Assembly (NCBI RefSeq): GCF_047922965.1
Contig: NZ_CP150481.1
Coordinates: 3,658,001-3,722,000, forward strand
Length of the DNA: 64,000 nucleotides
Direction: 5' to 3'
DNA from: Neptunicella plasticusilytica
GTDB taxonomy: Bacteria > Pseudomonadota > Gammaproteobacteria > Enterobacterales > Alteromonadaceae
Position 1 is the first letter of the stretch. Each line of letters begins with the position of its first letter. Below are positions 44,102 through 54,200 of the stretch, in pieces. Position numbers and translations under genes: made by a program. The notes beneath the pieces are model-generated. The model made no database searches and had not been told where the DNA came from. It saw only the letters and a list, made by a program, of their open reading frames with translations.

Positions 44102-44119
44102 ATACCTAGTTCTAGGTAT
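44102..44119. promoter_or_regulatory. 18-bp palindrome, candidate operator
   Basis: ATACCTAG-TT-CTAGGTAT is a perfect inverted repeat of 8-bp arms with a 2-bp centre. It lies 42 bp after the LuxR-type gene and 64 bp before the start of the surface lipoprotein gene. Dimeric LuxR-type regulators commonly bind such sites. Confidence 0.5.
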
Positions 44120-44183
44120 GGGTCTGCCAGTGAAGTGTGATTATTATTTTTGATAATTCAATCTGCTGTACTGGAGAAAACAG

Positions 44184-46115
44184 ATGTTACTGCGAATTTC
44201 TATCTTGATATTACTGCTGGCCGGTTGCGGCGGTTCTGGTGGAGGCAGCGCTTCTTCCAGCAATCCTCCACCTGCTATGAACAAGGCTCCAGTTGTTGAT
44301 GCCGGATCAGACCAGCAAGTAATAGCCGGGCAAACAGTCAACCTCAGCGGTAACGCCACAGACAGCGACGGCAGTATCAGTACTTATGAATGGGAACAGC
44401 TAAGTGGTCCGGAAATTACCTTGCAAAGTGCAGAAACTGCAACCGTCAGCTTTATAGCACCGGATGTCAGTAGCGAATCCACTATCAGTATAAAATTAAC
44501 TGCAACAGATAATGAGGGTTCTACCGGCAGTGATACCGTCAGCATTACGGTTGCCCCCACTCCGGCAAAACCGCAAGAAATCACCTTATCCCAAGACAGT
44601 GTCATTTTGGATCGCTGGGAAGCTCAACAACAATTAACGATTACTTCGGTAGTTGACCAGCATGGCGAAACCTTAACCGACTATCAAACCAGTTGGCAAA
44701 GCAGTAACGAAGAAGTTGCCCGCGTTGACAGTAATGGACTGGTGATATCCGGTCATAGCGGTACCACACAGATCAGTGTCACGGTGAGCAATGAACATGG
44801 CAGTCTAATTGCAACTAGCGATATCATTGTCAGCATTCAGCAAAATGACAATTGCACAGTTCCTGCCCCACCCGATAAACCTGCAGTGAAACCTGCAATT
44901 AATTATATTGAATATGCCACTAATACACATCTTGACGGCGGAGCACTGAGTTTTAGCGATGATTTTAATAAGGATGGCATTGACGACCTGTTCTGGCTTG
45001 AAACCTTCTTTGATATGAACACCAATGAACAATGGAGTACCAGCCATATCTGGCTGGCTAATAATGACAAAACCTTTACCGATGCCAGCACTACCTATTT
45101 GCCGGAAAGTCTACCCGCAGATGTTCCCAGACAATTGTACCGGGCGGATATCAATAACGATGGAAAGCAGGATTTTGTTGTTCTGCAACATGGTTATGAT
45201 CCCGGCGGGCTAAATGGGCTGGGCTGTGGAAATGTGGAATGCCCGGGCGCACCGAATATGCTAATTACATGGGATACCGATGGTAAACTGCGCGACACTG
45301 CTCCGATAGCACTGCATCCTTATGACACCAATGGTTTTACTCATGCTGGCGGTGTAGCCGATGCTGACTGTGATGGCGACATGGACTTACTGGAAGGGCA
45401 ATTAGCCAATGAGATAGCCAGCGCCACCAGTCATCTTCAGCTTAATGACGGACAAGGTCAATTTAGTGAAAAAACCGATGCTTTTCCTGCCCAAATAGAA
45501 GGAATTGGTATGTATGGCGCCGCATTTTGTGATCTGGATACCGATGGTGACGCGGATATTTATATTGCGCAGTTAGGTATTTTACCGGGGCTGGAGGCTG
45601 CAGATGTCATCCTGACCAATGATGGAACAGGTAAATTTCGTTTGTTAAGTGGACGCCGGGCACCAATTTCAGCAGTGGGTGAGCAAAACCAGCGGCCTGC
45701 CGATTTACGATGCCTGGATTTTGATCGTGACGGTTATAACGACATTCTCAAGCCCAACGAAGCTGATGAAAGCAAACCTGCATTTGAATTACTACACAAC
45801 AATGGTGATATGACATTCACTGATGTTACCGCAGAAAAAATGCCACTTACCCCCTTATTAGGCGGAGCCTACCGCCCTTTTGTCCAGGATTTGAATAACG
45901 ATGGCTGGCCAGATGTTATCGCACAAGGAACCGGCGATTACCTGCGCATCTACTGGAACACCGGAGCCGGTTTCAGTGAATATATTTTTCCGGCCAATAC
46001 CGCCATTGATACCAAAGGTTCAAGCATTAGTGTCGGCGATTTTAACGGGAACGGTAAACTGGATATCCATGTTAACAGAGCTAATTATGGCGACTACTTA
46101 TTACTGGCAGAGTAA
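44184..46115 (+). CDS. surface lipoprotein with PKD, BIG2 and FG-GAP/VCBS repeats
   Basis: 643 aa. Lipobox LAGC (Cys15), then a Gly/Ser-rich linker. An Ig-like PKD/REJ domain follows at about 35-125 (VVDAGSDQQVIAGQTVNLSG and TATDNEGSTGSDTVSITV), then a BIG2-type domain at about 130-218. The rest is an FG-GAP/VCBS-type beta-propeller with at least seven calcium-loop repeats of the DxNxDGxxD kind: DFNKDGIDD, DINNDGKQD, DADCDGDMD, DLDTDGDAD, DFDRDGYND, DLNNDGWPD and DFNGNGKLD. This architecture suits an extracellular, calcium-stabilised adhesion or substrate-binding protein. A good ribosome site (ggag) precedes the ATG. Function in detail is unknown. Confidence 0.88.
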   Translation: MLLRISILILLLAGCGGSGGGSASSSNPPPAMNKAPVVDAGSDQQVIAGQTVNLSGNATDSDGSISTYEWEQLSGPEITLQSAETATVSFIAPDVSSESTISIKLTATDNEGSTGSDTVSITVAPTPAKPQEITLSQDSVILDRWEAQQQLTITSVVDQHGETLTDYQTSWQSSNEEVARVDSNGLVISGHSGTTQISVTVSNEHGSLIATSDIIVSIQQNDNCTVPAPPDKPAVKPAINYIEYATNTHLDGGALSFSDDFNKDGIDDLFWLETFFDMNTNEQWSTSHIWLANNDKTFTDASTTYLPESLPADVPRQLYRADINNDGKQDFVVLQHGYDPGGLNGLGCGNVECPGAPNMLITWDTDGKLRDTAPIALHPYDTNGFTHAGGVADADCDGDMDLLEGQLANEIASATSHLQLNDGQGQFSEKTDAFPAQIEGIGMYGAAFCDLDTDGDADIYIAQLGILPGLEAADVILTNDGTGKFRLLSGRRAPISAVGEQNQRPADLRCLDFDRDGYNDILKPNEADESKPAFELLHNNGDMTFTDVTAEKMPLTPLLGGAYRPFVQDLNNDGWPDVIAQGTGDYLRIYWNTGAGFSEYIFPANTAIDTKGSSISVGDFNGNGKLDIHVNRANYGDYLLLAE

Positions 46116-46137
46116 CTTAATCTGGGGCTAACCAATA

Positions 46138-46170
46138 AAAAAGCCAGTCAGAAATCTGACTGGCTTTTAT
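46138..46170. terminator. bidirectional terminator between lipoprotein gene and acnB
   Basis: AAGCCAGTCAGA and TCTGACTGGCTT form a 12-bp stem with an AA loop, flanked by A and T runs. It is shared by the convergent genes. Confidence 0.92.
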
Positions 46171-46191
46171 TATCCGTAAAAAGCTTAAATA

Positions 46192-48804
46192 TTACGCTAC
46201 ATTTAATGTGGGAATAATATTTTTCTTGGCTTCTTCTTCGGCTTTTTTGAACGCATCCATCCGATCAAAATTCAGGTAACGGAAAACATCCGCGCTCATT
46301 GATTCAATCTTGCTAGCGTACTGCATATATTCTTCAGCCGTTGGCAAGTGACCAACAATGGCACCAACCGCAGCGAGTTCCGCCGAGGTCAGATACACAT
46401 TGGCACCATCACCCAGACGATTCGGGAAGTTACGCGTAGAAGTAGACAATACGGTTGCACCGGCTGCCACGCGAGCCTGGTTACCCATGCACAATGAGCA
46501 TCCCGGCATTTCGGTACGCACACCGGCACGACCATAAATATTGTAATAGCCTTCTTCCATCAACTGAGCCTGATCCATTTTGGTCGGTGGAGAAATCCAC
46601 AAACGGGTCGTCAACGGGTTTTTATTCTGCTCAAGCAGTTTACCTGCCGCACGGAAATGACCAATATTAGTCATACAGGAACCGATAAATACTTCATCAA
46701 CTTTGTCACCGGCAACATCGGACAAGGTTTTGGCATCATCCGGATCATTCGGGCAACAAACGATCGGCTCTTTAATTTCAGCCAGATCGATTTCGATAAT
46801 TTCTTTATATTCGGCATCCGCATCGGCTTCCATCAGTTCCGGATTGGCCAGCCATTCTTCCATCTTGGCTGCACGACGTTCCAGAGTACGCGGATCGCCA
46901 TAGCCTTCGTTGATCATCCAGCGCAACATGGTGATGTTAGAACGCAGATATTCACTAATAGATTCTTCGGATAACTTGATAGTACAACCGGCGGCTGAAC
47001 GTTCTGCAGAAGCGTCTGAAAGTTCGAAAGCCTGCTCTACAGTCAGATCTTCCAACCCTTCAATTTCCAGAATCTGGCCAGAGAAAGCATTCTTTTTGCC
47101 TTTTTTCTCTACCGTCAATAAACCGGCTTTAATCGCATACAAGGGAATGGCATGGACCAGATCTCGCAAGGTAATACCCGGTTGCATTTTACCCTTGAAA
47201 CGCACCAGTATCGATTCTGGCATATCCAAAGGCATAACACCGGTTGCCGCAGCAAAGGCCACCAGACCGGAACCGGCAGGGAATGAAATACCTAACGGGA
47301 AACGGGTATGAGAATCACCACCGGTACCCACAGTATCCGGCAACAACATGCGGTTTAACCAGCTGTGAATAATACCGTCCCCCGGGCGCAAACTAACACC
47401 ACCACGGTTCATAATGAAATCCGGCAGCGTGTGCTGGGTATCAATATCTACCGGTTTGGGATAGGCGGCAGTGTGGCAGAACGACTGCATGGTTAAATCC
47501 GCAGAAAAACCTAAACAGGCCAGATCTTTCAGCTCATCACGCGTCATCGGACCGGTAGTATCCTGTGAACCGACGGTGGTCATTTTAGGCTCGCAGTAAG
47601 TTCCTGGACGAATACCTTCTACACCACAGGCTTTACCCACCATTTTCTGTGCTAGTGTGTAACCTTTACCTGTATCTGCCGGTTGATCCGGTTTACGGAA
47701 TAAATCTGATGTTCCCAGTCCTAAAGATTCACGGGCTTTCTCGGTTAAACCACGACCGATGATCAAGTTGATTCGACCACCGGCGCGAACTTCATCGAGT
47801 AGCACTTCAGATTTGTATTGATATTCGGCAATCACTTCACCGCTATCGGCGTTTTTAATCACACCTTCAAAGGGCAAGATTTCAATAACATCACCCATAT
47901 TCATTTTTTCAACATCGGCTTCAAATACCAGTGCCCCGGCATCTTCCATGGTGTTGAAGAAAATAGGTGCGACTTTGGAACCGATACAGATCCCACCACC
48001 GCGCTTGTTAGGCACACCAGGCAAGTCTTCACCAAAGAACCATAACACTGAGTTAGTCGCAGACTTACGCGATGAACCGGTACCTACCACGTCACCGACA
48101 AATGCAACCGGATGGCCTTTGGCTTTCATCTCTTCTATCTGCGCCAAAGGACCCACTTCACCGTGCACTTCGGGCGTTAAGCCATCACGAGTCATTTTAT
48201 AGGCGGCGCGGGCGTGTAACGGAATATCTGGACGTGACCAGGCATCAGGCGCCGGAGACAAATCATCGGTATTGGTTTCACCAGTCACTTTAAATACTGT
48301 TGCGGTGATTTTTTCCGGCATATCCGGGCGCGCAGTGAACCATTCGCCTTCGGCCCAGCTTTCCAGTACATCTTGTGCATACTGGTTGCCAGCTTTGGCT
48401 TTTTCTTCCACATCATGGAAGGCATCAAACATCAACAAGGTATGTTTCAGTTCTTCAGCAGCCAATTCGGCCAATCCGTTATCGTCCAGCGCATCAACCA
48501 AGGTAACGATATTGTAGCCGCCATGCATATTACCCAATAACTGGATCGCCGCATCTTTAGAAATAAGTGGCGACTGAGCTTCCCCTTTAACTATAGCGCT
48601 CAAGAAACCGGCTTTAACATAAGCCGCTTCGTCCACACCTGGAGGAACGCGTTCTGACAACAATTCCAACAAAAATTCTTCTTCTCCTGCTGGTGGAGTT
48701 TTAAGCAACTCGACCAGACCGGCAACTTGTTCTGCATTTAGTGGCTTAGGCGGCACACCCTCGGTGGCGCGCTCCGCAACGTGTTGACGATATGCTTGTA
48801 ACAC
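46192..48804 (-). CDS. acnB: aconitate hydratase B
   Basis: 870 aa, the AcnB size and domain order (HEAT-like domain 5 first, swivel domain 4, then domains 1-3). It isomerises citrate to isocitrate in the TCA cycle. The first residues align with E. coli AcnB and begin at the GTG at 48802-48804, with gagg 8 bases upstream. The [4Fe-4S] cysteines lie in PGCSLCMGNQARV near the C-terminus and in the SCMTNIGHFR block before it. Upstream 215 bp up to the HDOD gene hold the promoter. Confidence 0.97.
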   Translation of the reverse strand: MLQAYRQHVAERATEGVPPKPLNAEQVAGLVELLKTPPAGEEEFLLELLSERVPPGVDEAAYVKAGFLSAIVKGEAQSPLISKDAAIQLLGNMHGGYNIVTLVDALDDNGLAELAAEELKHTLLMFDAFHDVEEKAKAGNQYAQDVLESWAEGEWFTARPDMPEKITATVFKVTGETNTDDLSPAPDAWSRPDIPLHARAAYKMTRDGLTPEVHGEVGPLAQIEEMKAKGHPVAFVGDVVGTGSSRKSATNSVLWFFGEDLPGVPNKRGGGICIGSKVAPIFFNTMEDAGALVFEADVEKMNMGDVIEILPFEGVIKNADSGEVIAEYQYKSEVLLDEVRAGGRINLIIGRGLTEKARESLGLGTSDLFRKPDQPADTGKGYTLAQKMVGKACGVEGIRPGTYCEPKMTTVGSQDTTGPMTRDELKDLACLGFSADLTMQSFCHTAAYPKPVDIDTQHTLPDFIMNRGGVSLRPGDGIIHSWLNRMLLPDTVGTGGDSHTRFPLGISFPAGSGLVAFAAATGVMPLDMPESILVRFKGKMQPGITLRDLVHAIPLYAIKAGLLTVEKKGKKNAFSGQILEIEGLEDLTVEQAFELSDASAERSAAGCTIKLSEESISEYLRSNITMLRWMINEGYGDPRTLERRAAKMEEWLANPELMEADADAEYKEIIEIDLAEIKEPIVCCPNDPDDAKTLSDVAGDKVDEVFIGSCMTNIGHFRAAGKLLEQNKNPLTTRLWISPPTKMDQAQLMEEGYYNIYGRAGVRTEMPGCSLCMGNQARVAAGATVLSTSTRNFPNRLGDGANVYLTSAELAAVGAIVGHLPTAEEYMQYASKIESMSADVFRYLNFDRMDAFKKAEEEAKKNIIPTLNVA

Positions 48805-49019
48805 AACATTGTCCTCTTGGTTGACTGCAACTATTGATCTGTCCGATGTTTTATCCGGAGGGATAGATCATATCAGTGAAAAATGACAAACAATTAAGCA
48901 GTATAGAAATGAAACGGCAGAAGTATAAAGGTTGGTAGCCTCAATTAACAACGATCCACCGTTTTGTTTAATTATATCCAGTATAAATTGGATTGATGTG
49001 GTTGAAAAACAGACGTTTT

Positions 49020-49865
49020 TTAATGAATAAGAAACAATTCCGGATTCATAATCACTAAAATATTATAAGCTTCCATCCGCGCATACTGACTGGCTTCGAC
49101 TACTTCTTCCGCATGCAGATCAAAGCTCTTGATAATTTCGGGGTTAAGAATTTTGGTCTGGCTATATTTATCAGGATGCACAATAGAAAGTGCAATGCGC
49201 GACGCCGCATTCAAAATGGCCGTATCCTGATCATCTAACGCCCACATCACATCGTTATGATGTTCGATTGGTCGAAACAGTTCTTCGGGTAATCCCCACA
49301 ATTTAAGTATTTCAGCGGTGACATCCGCATAGGTATAACCTAACACCGAGCGCTGCTGTTGCCAGGGTTTCATTTTATCCGAATACTGTTCACACAATGC
49401 GGCTTTATCCGGGGTTTGTGAAGCAACGGCCAATTCACCAAAGTTATGTAGCAGACCGATCACAAAATAACGTTCAATATCACGAATTTTGGCTTGGCTA
49501 GCCAGTTCCTTTGCCACCAGACTGCAGTACACACTCTGCTGCCAAAAGCGTTCCAGATTAATTGCGTTATTCTCAAAATGACGAAAAGCGCTAGTAGCAG
49601 TTTCAGTAATGACAAGGTTATACAGAGCCTTGGCGCCAATCACATTGACCGCCTTGCCAATAGTACTGATTTCAGCCGGGAAATTGTACAAAGCACTGTT
49701 GGCTAGTTTTAACAGCTTGAGGCTCAATGAAGGATCCAACGACACGACTTCGGCTATATCGTCGGCGGTGGAGCAATCATCATCAAGTAATTCCTTAATC
49801 CGGATACATACATCGGGCAGTGCAAATGACTCCGTCACATTTTTTGCGTAATCAATGGCTTGCAT
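49020..49865 (-). CDS. HDOD domain protein
   Basis: 281 aa, cytoplasmic. It is composed of one HDOD domain: SLDPSLSLKLLKLANSALYN, then ISTIGKAVNVIGAKALYNLV, and a His/Asp-like helix (FWQQSVYCSLVAKELA). HDOD proteins are linked to signalling and stress, often acting as HD-GYP-like regulators without catalytic residues. No receiver or output domain is attached. It stands alone: about 215 bp from acnB and 425 bp from the next gene, with its own ribosome site (aggaagg). Confidence 0.85.
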   Translation of the reverse strand: MQAIDYAKNVTESFALPDVCIRIKELLDDDCSTADDIAEVVSLDPSLSLKLLKLANSALYNFPAEISTIGKAVNVIGAKALYNLVITETATSAFRHFENNAINLERFWQQSVYCSLVAKELASQAKIRDIERYFVIGLLHNFGELAVASQTPDKAALCEQYSDKMKPWQQQRSVLGYTYADVTAEILKLWGLPEELFRPIEHHNDVMWALDDQDTAILNAASRIALSIVHPDKYSQTKILNPEIIKSFDLHAEEVVEASQYARMEAYNILVIMNPELFLIH

Positions 49866-50290
49866 TACTTCATCCTTCCTGCTTTCAATACTCGGTAAAC
49901 AATCCTGAGAATAGACGAGATTTGTACCAATTACCTAGTTAAATAGCGCTGAACCGCCTATATTCTGACCATCGGTCCGTTGGGTTGCATTTGAGCGCAC
50001 GATTATAACCGGAATTTTGATTGTCCAAACTATCTATCGGCTTACTTTATTTGATTATTACCACAGATTGTTTTGTTTTTTTTTAATTCTTTTTGCTAGT
50101 CTGAACAAAAAATCAGCAACTAACACTTTCTGCCGCAGACAAGATGAGTTTTTATCATCGAGGCACATTGGTAAAACTGCATTTTAACCTTAATACTGAT
50201 AACAGTATTAGTGGCCTGGAACTCTTCACTTATGGCAACTCACAACATTTCGACAAACAATAAAATTCAGTTTCAAGGAGGAACAAAATC
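49866..50290. other. divergent intergenic region
   Basis: 425 bp between the HDOD gene and the lipoprotein gene. A T-rich block (ttgttttgttttttttt, near 50070) and an ACCTAGTT half-site (about 49934) are visible. A 39-codon open frame lies at 50144-50263. I see no terminator or strong promoter. Confidence 0.4.
50144..50263 (+). CDS. possible 39-codon small ORF
   Basis: ATG at 50144, TAA at 50261-50263. The product begins MSFYHRGTLVKLHF and ends GNSQHFDKQ; it is not hydrophobic. No ribosome binding site is visible in the preceding bases (gcagacaag). It lies just upstream of the lipoprotein gene. It may well be a chance open frame. Confidence 0.2.
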   Translation: MSFYHRGTLVKLHFNLNTDNSISGLELFTYGNSQHFDKQ

Positions 50291-50983
50291 ATGAAATATG
50301 TCTTATTCATTCTTGCTTCTTTGCTGTGCGGGTGTACCAATACTATCGATGAAACTCTGGTCGCCAGTAATACCGGGAAACCCCTGTATCAGCTGCACAA
50401 TACCCATTTTGACCGTTTTGTCGTGCATTCACGCAAGGATTTCAAACAATTCAACAGACTGATCCTGTTTAACATGAATGTAGAGAAGTTGATTGTGTCT
50501 CCCTCGACTGACACAGATATCAACCGGAGTTGGCAACAAGCCAAAACAGAGGATGTGTTCGCCATCGCCGAGCAGTTTGATGAACTGGCTCGGTTTATCT
50601 TCGATAAAGGCAAAGCATTTGAATATACCCATACCGGCGGAGAGGATGTGTTGGCAGTAGAATTCCGCTTGATGAGATACGATCCGCTAGTCAGTAAAAA
50701 TGGTGCCTGGGATAATCCCACCAGCATGGATCGTTACATTAGTTCATTTGGCCAAGCTCATATTCAGGTGGTGTTGGCCAATTCAAAAACAGGTGAACTG
50801 GTTGCTGTGATAGAAGATGCATTAAATCTGAATTTGGGTATCGCTGCACGGTCATTTTCCACTGACGCTGCAATGGGATCCACTAATAGCCGTCAAAACC
50901 AGAAAGCAGCATGGCGCAGAGCGTTTAAAATATGGTTGTCCAACTTGCGCGAAGATCTGGAAAGATTAAAACAACAGGCTTAA
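50291..50983 (+). CDS. lipoprotein, DUF3313-like
   Basis: 230 aa. Signal peptide with lipobox LCGC (Cys15). The mature part has features of the DUF3313 family: the KLIVSPSTDTDINRSWQQAK stretch, the AEQFDELARFIF helix and the long C-terminal HIQVVLANSKTGELVAVIED segment. It ends in a charged helix (SNLREDLERLKQQA). Strong ribosome site (aaggagg) before the ATG. The function of such proteins is unknown; they are outer-membrane or periplasmic. The DUF1289 gene is convergent, 2 bp away. Confidence 0.7.
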   Translation: MKYVLFILASLLCGCTNTIDETLVASNTGKPLYQLHNTHFDRFVVHSRKDFKQFNRLILFNMNVEKLIVSPSTDTDINRSWQQAKTEDVFAIAEQFDELARFIFDKGKAFEYTHTGGEDVLAVEFRLMRYDPLVSKNGAWDNPTSMDRYISSFGQAHIQVVLANSKTGELVAVIEDALNLNLGIAARSFSTDAAMGSTNSRQNQKAAWRRAFKIWLSNLREDLERLKQQA

Positions 50984-50985
50984 GG

Positions 50986-51231
50986 TTAGTCCCACAACGA
51001 TTGTTGCGGGTTAACCTGCTCCGGTTCGTTTTTTTTCCTTTTTGCCGTTTCTGCCCGGCGTTTGCGCGCCGCACAGGCCTTGATAATTTTGCGTTTCACA
51101 TCAGATTCAAGCTGGATCCAGTAAAGACGCTCGTCACGGGTGCGGTAACAACCAAGACAGTTGCCGTTGGTGTCTGACTGGCAGACACCAACACAAGGGC
51201 TTTGAATTTCAAATATCTCTAACTGTTGCAT
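50986..51231 (-). CDS. DUF1289 small zinc-binding-like protein
   Basis: 81 aa. The DUF1289 pattern is complete: SPCVGVCQSDTNGNCLGCYR with cysteines at 13, 17, 25 and 28, followed by a tryptophan-containing helix and a basic tail (ARKRRAETAKRKKNE). The Cys set probably binds a metal. Convergent with the lipoprotein gene. Family function unknown. Confidence 0.88.
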   Translation of the reverse strand: MQQLEIFEIQSPCVGVCQSDTNGNCLGCYRTRDERLYWIQLESDVKRKIIKACAARKRRAETAKRKKNEPEQVNPQQSLWD

Positions 51232-51256
51232 GCCCCTATTTTATACCCATGCTGAT

Positions 51257-54200
51257 TTAAATAACTAATTTTCGTTTTTCCAGCCACATGAACAACACCG
51301 GAATAATAAACAATGATGCGAAAGGCGCTAGCAACATACCACCAATTAACGGCGCGGCAATGGGCTGCATCACTTCGTGACCCGTTCCCTGGCTTAACAT
51401 CACCGGGATCAAGCTAATCAGGATGGTTAGCACTGTCATGGCCTTAGGTCTGACCCGGCGGGCCGCACCATTTCGAACCGCCTGTATTAGCGTCGCCGGG
51501 GATTTGTCCAATTCATCTTGCCAGCTCTGATTTAAGTACAGGTACATGACGACCCCGAATTCGGCTGCGACTCCCGCTAGCGCAATCATACCAACGGCCG
51601 TTGCCACTGACATATTGATCCCCAAATACCACAACATCCACAGACTTCCGCTCAAACCGACCGGCAAGGTCAGCATCACCACCAGACTTTGCTGCCAACT
51701 TCCGAGGGTAATATAAAGCAACATAAAACACAGCATTAGCGTAACAGGCACAATCTGCTGTAATTTGGCAGAGACCCGTTGCATGGATTCATATTGACCG
51801 GACCAGTCGAGCGAATAACGTTCAGGTAACACCAGTTGTTGTTTGAGTAATGTTTGCGCCTGTTGCAAGTATTCTCCAACGGACACATCCTGAATATCGA
51901 TAAATATCCAACCGACTCGACGGGCATTTTCGCTTTTAAGCATCGCCGGTCCCTGCTGAAAGCTGATGGAGGCCAATTGACTTAACGGTACATATAAACC
52001 GGATGGCGTAGTGACCGGCAAATCCTGTAACGCTTCGAGGCTATCTCGATAGTGACGCGGAAAACGCAAATTCACCGGATAGCGCTCATTACCACTAATC
52101 AGCTGATCAATTTGCGCCCCACCAATGGCGAAACGTACCAGATTATGTAACTGCTCGACATTCAAACCATATTCTCCCAACGCCTGCATATCAGGTTGAA
52201 TATCGATATAACGACCTGAAGCCGTGCGTTGGGCAAATACCGAACGAGTGCCTGGCAAGCTTTTCAATATAGTTTCAACCTGACTGGCAATCGCTTCAAT
52301 CTGCCTGATATCATCACCACTGATTTTGATCCCAAGCGGGGTTTTAATCCCGGTGGATAGCATATCAATACGGGTTTTAATCGGCTGAACCCAGGCATTA
52401 CTCAAGCCGGGAAAATGAACTTTCTGCTGTAATTCAGCTGTCAGCTTGTCTAGTGTCATCCCTGCACGCCATTGGCTTTTAGGCTGTAGCTGAATGGTAG
52501 TTTCCAGCATGGTCAAGGGCGCAGGATCAGTGGCCGTTTCGGCCCTGCCCACTTTACCAAACACACTTTTAACCTCTGGAACCGACTTAATCAGGCGATC
52601 GGTCTGTTGCAGTAATTGGGCCGCTTTGCCGACACTGATTCCTGGTAAGGTTGTGGGCATATACAACAAAGTGCCTTCATCAATTTGCGGCATAAATTCC
52701 TGTCCGGAATGACGTGCCGGATAATAAGCACTTGCCAACATTAATAGCGCCGTCAGTATGGTAATTTTAGGCCACTTCAAGGCTAAATTCAGTACTGGCA
52801 AGTACAACCAGACCAGAAGACGGGACAGCGGATTGCGGTGTTCGGGAATAATCTTGCCCTTCACCCAAAATCCCATAAGTACCGGAATCAGAGTCACAGC
52901 AAATAATGCCGAACCGGCCATGGCAAAGGATTTAGTTAAAGCCAATGGACTAAACAGTTTGCCTTCTTGACCTTCAAGAACAAAAACCGGAAAGAAACTG
53001 ACAGTAATAATAATCAAAGACCAGAATAGAGATGGTCCCACCTGGCGAGAGGCATCAATGACCAGTTGCCAATGTTCGTTGATGTCCGGTTGACGACCGG
53101 TGTTCTCGGTAAACTCCTCCAGATGTTTATGCACATTTTCCACCATGACAATGGCCGCATCGACCAATGCCCCAATGGCAATAGCGATCCCTCCCAAGCT
53201 CATAATATTGGCAGTAATACCAAACAGGTTCATCAGTACCACCGAAAATAACAATGACAATGGCAAGATCAGCAAGGCCACCAGAGTGGAACGTAAATGC
53301 AATAAAAATAGTGCCAATACGAGTGCGACCAGAAACATTTCATCCAGTAGCTTATCCAGCAAATTATCTACTGAACGTTGAATAAAGTCGGCCCGGTCAT
53401 AAACCGGTACAATCTGCACTCCTTGCGGTAATCCGGTTTTTAGCTGTTCCAGTTTATTTTTAACCTTTTCAATCACATTTCGGGCATTTTCACCGCTACG
53501 CATTACTACAATACCGCCGACCACTTCTCCCCGTCCGTCCAACTCGGCAATGCCACGTCGCATTTGTGGACCCAGACGAATACTGGCAATATCTTTTAAC
53601 ATCAACGGGATATTGGCCTGATTGCGCACTCCCAGAGGAATATGGGCAAAGTCATCCACAGATTGGAGATAACCTCTGGCCCGCACCATAAACTCGGTTT
53701 CCGCCAACTCGACAACAGACCCGCCGGTTTCGGCATTATTGGCCGTTACTGCCTGCCTGACCTGCTCAATATCAAGCTGGTAACGGGCCAGTTTAAGCGG
53801 GTCAATTTCTATCTGATAGGTGCGGGTCATACCGCCAACCGTGGCGACTTCTGCTACACCAGCAACAGATTGCAGTTCCTGCTTTAAAAACCAGTCTTGT
53901 AAACTTTTCAGATCGGCCAGACTATGGCTCCCCGTTTCATCTTTGAGGGCATATTGGTATACCCAACCGACACCGGAAGCATCGGGCCCCAACGTTGGTT
54001 CGACACCATCCGGTAGCTGCTGTCTGGACTGACTCAAATATTCCAGTACTCTGGAACGTGCCCAGTAAATATCCGTTCCTTCCTCAAAAATAACGTAAAT
54101 ATAGGAGTCACCAAAAAACGAGTAGCCCCTGACCGTTTTTGCTCCTGGTACCGCCATTAATAAGCTTGATAGGGGGTAAGTGATCTGTTGTTCAACCAGC

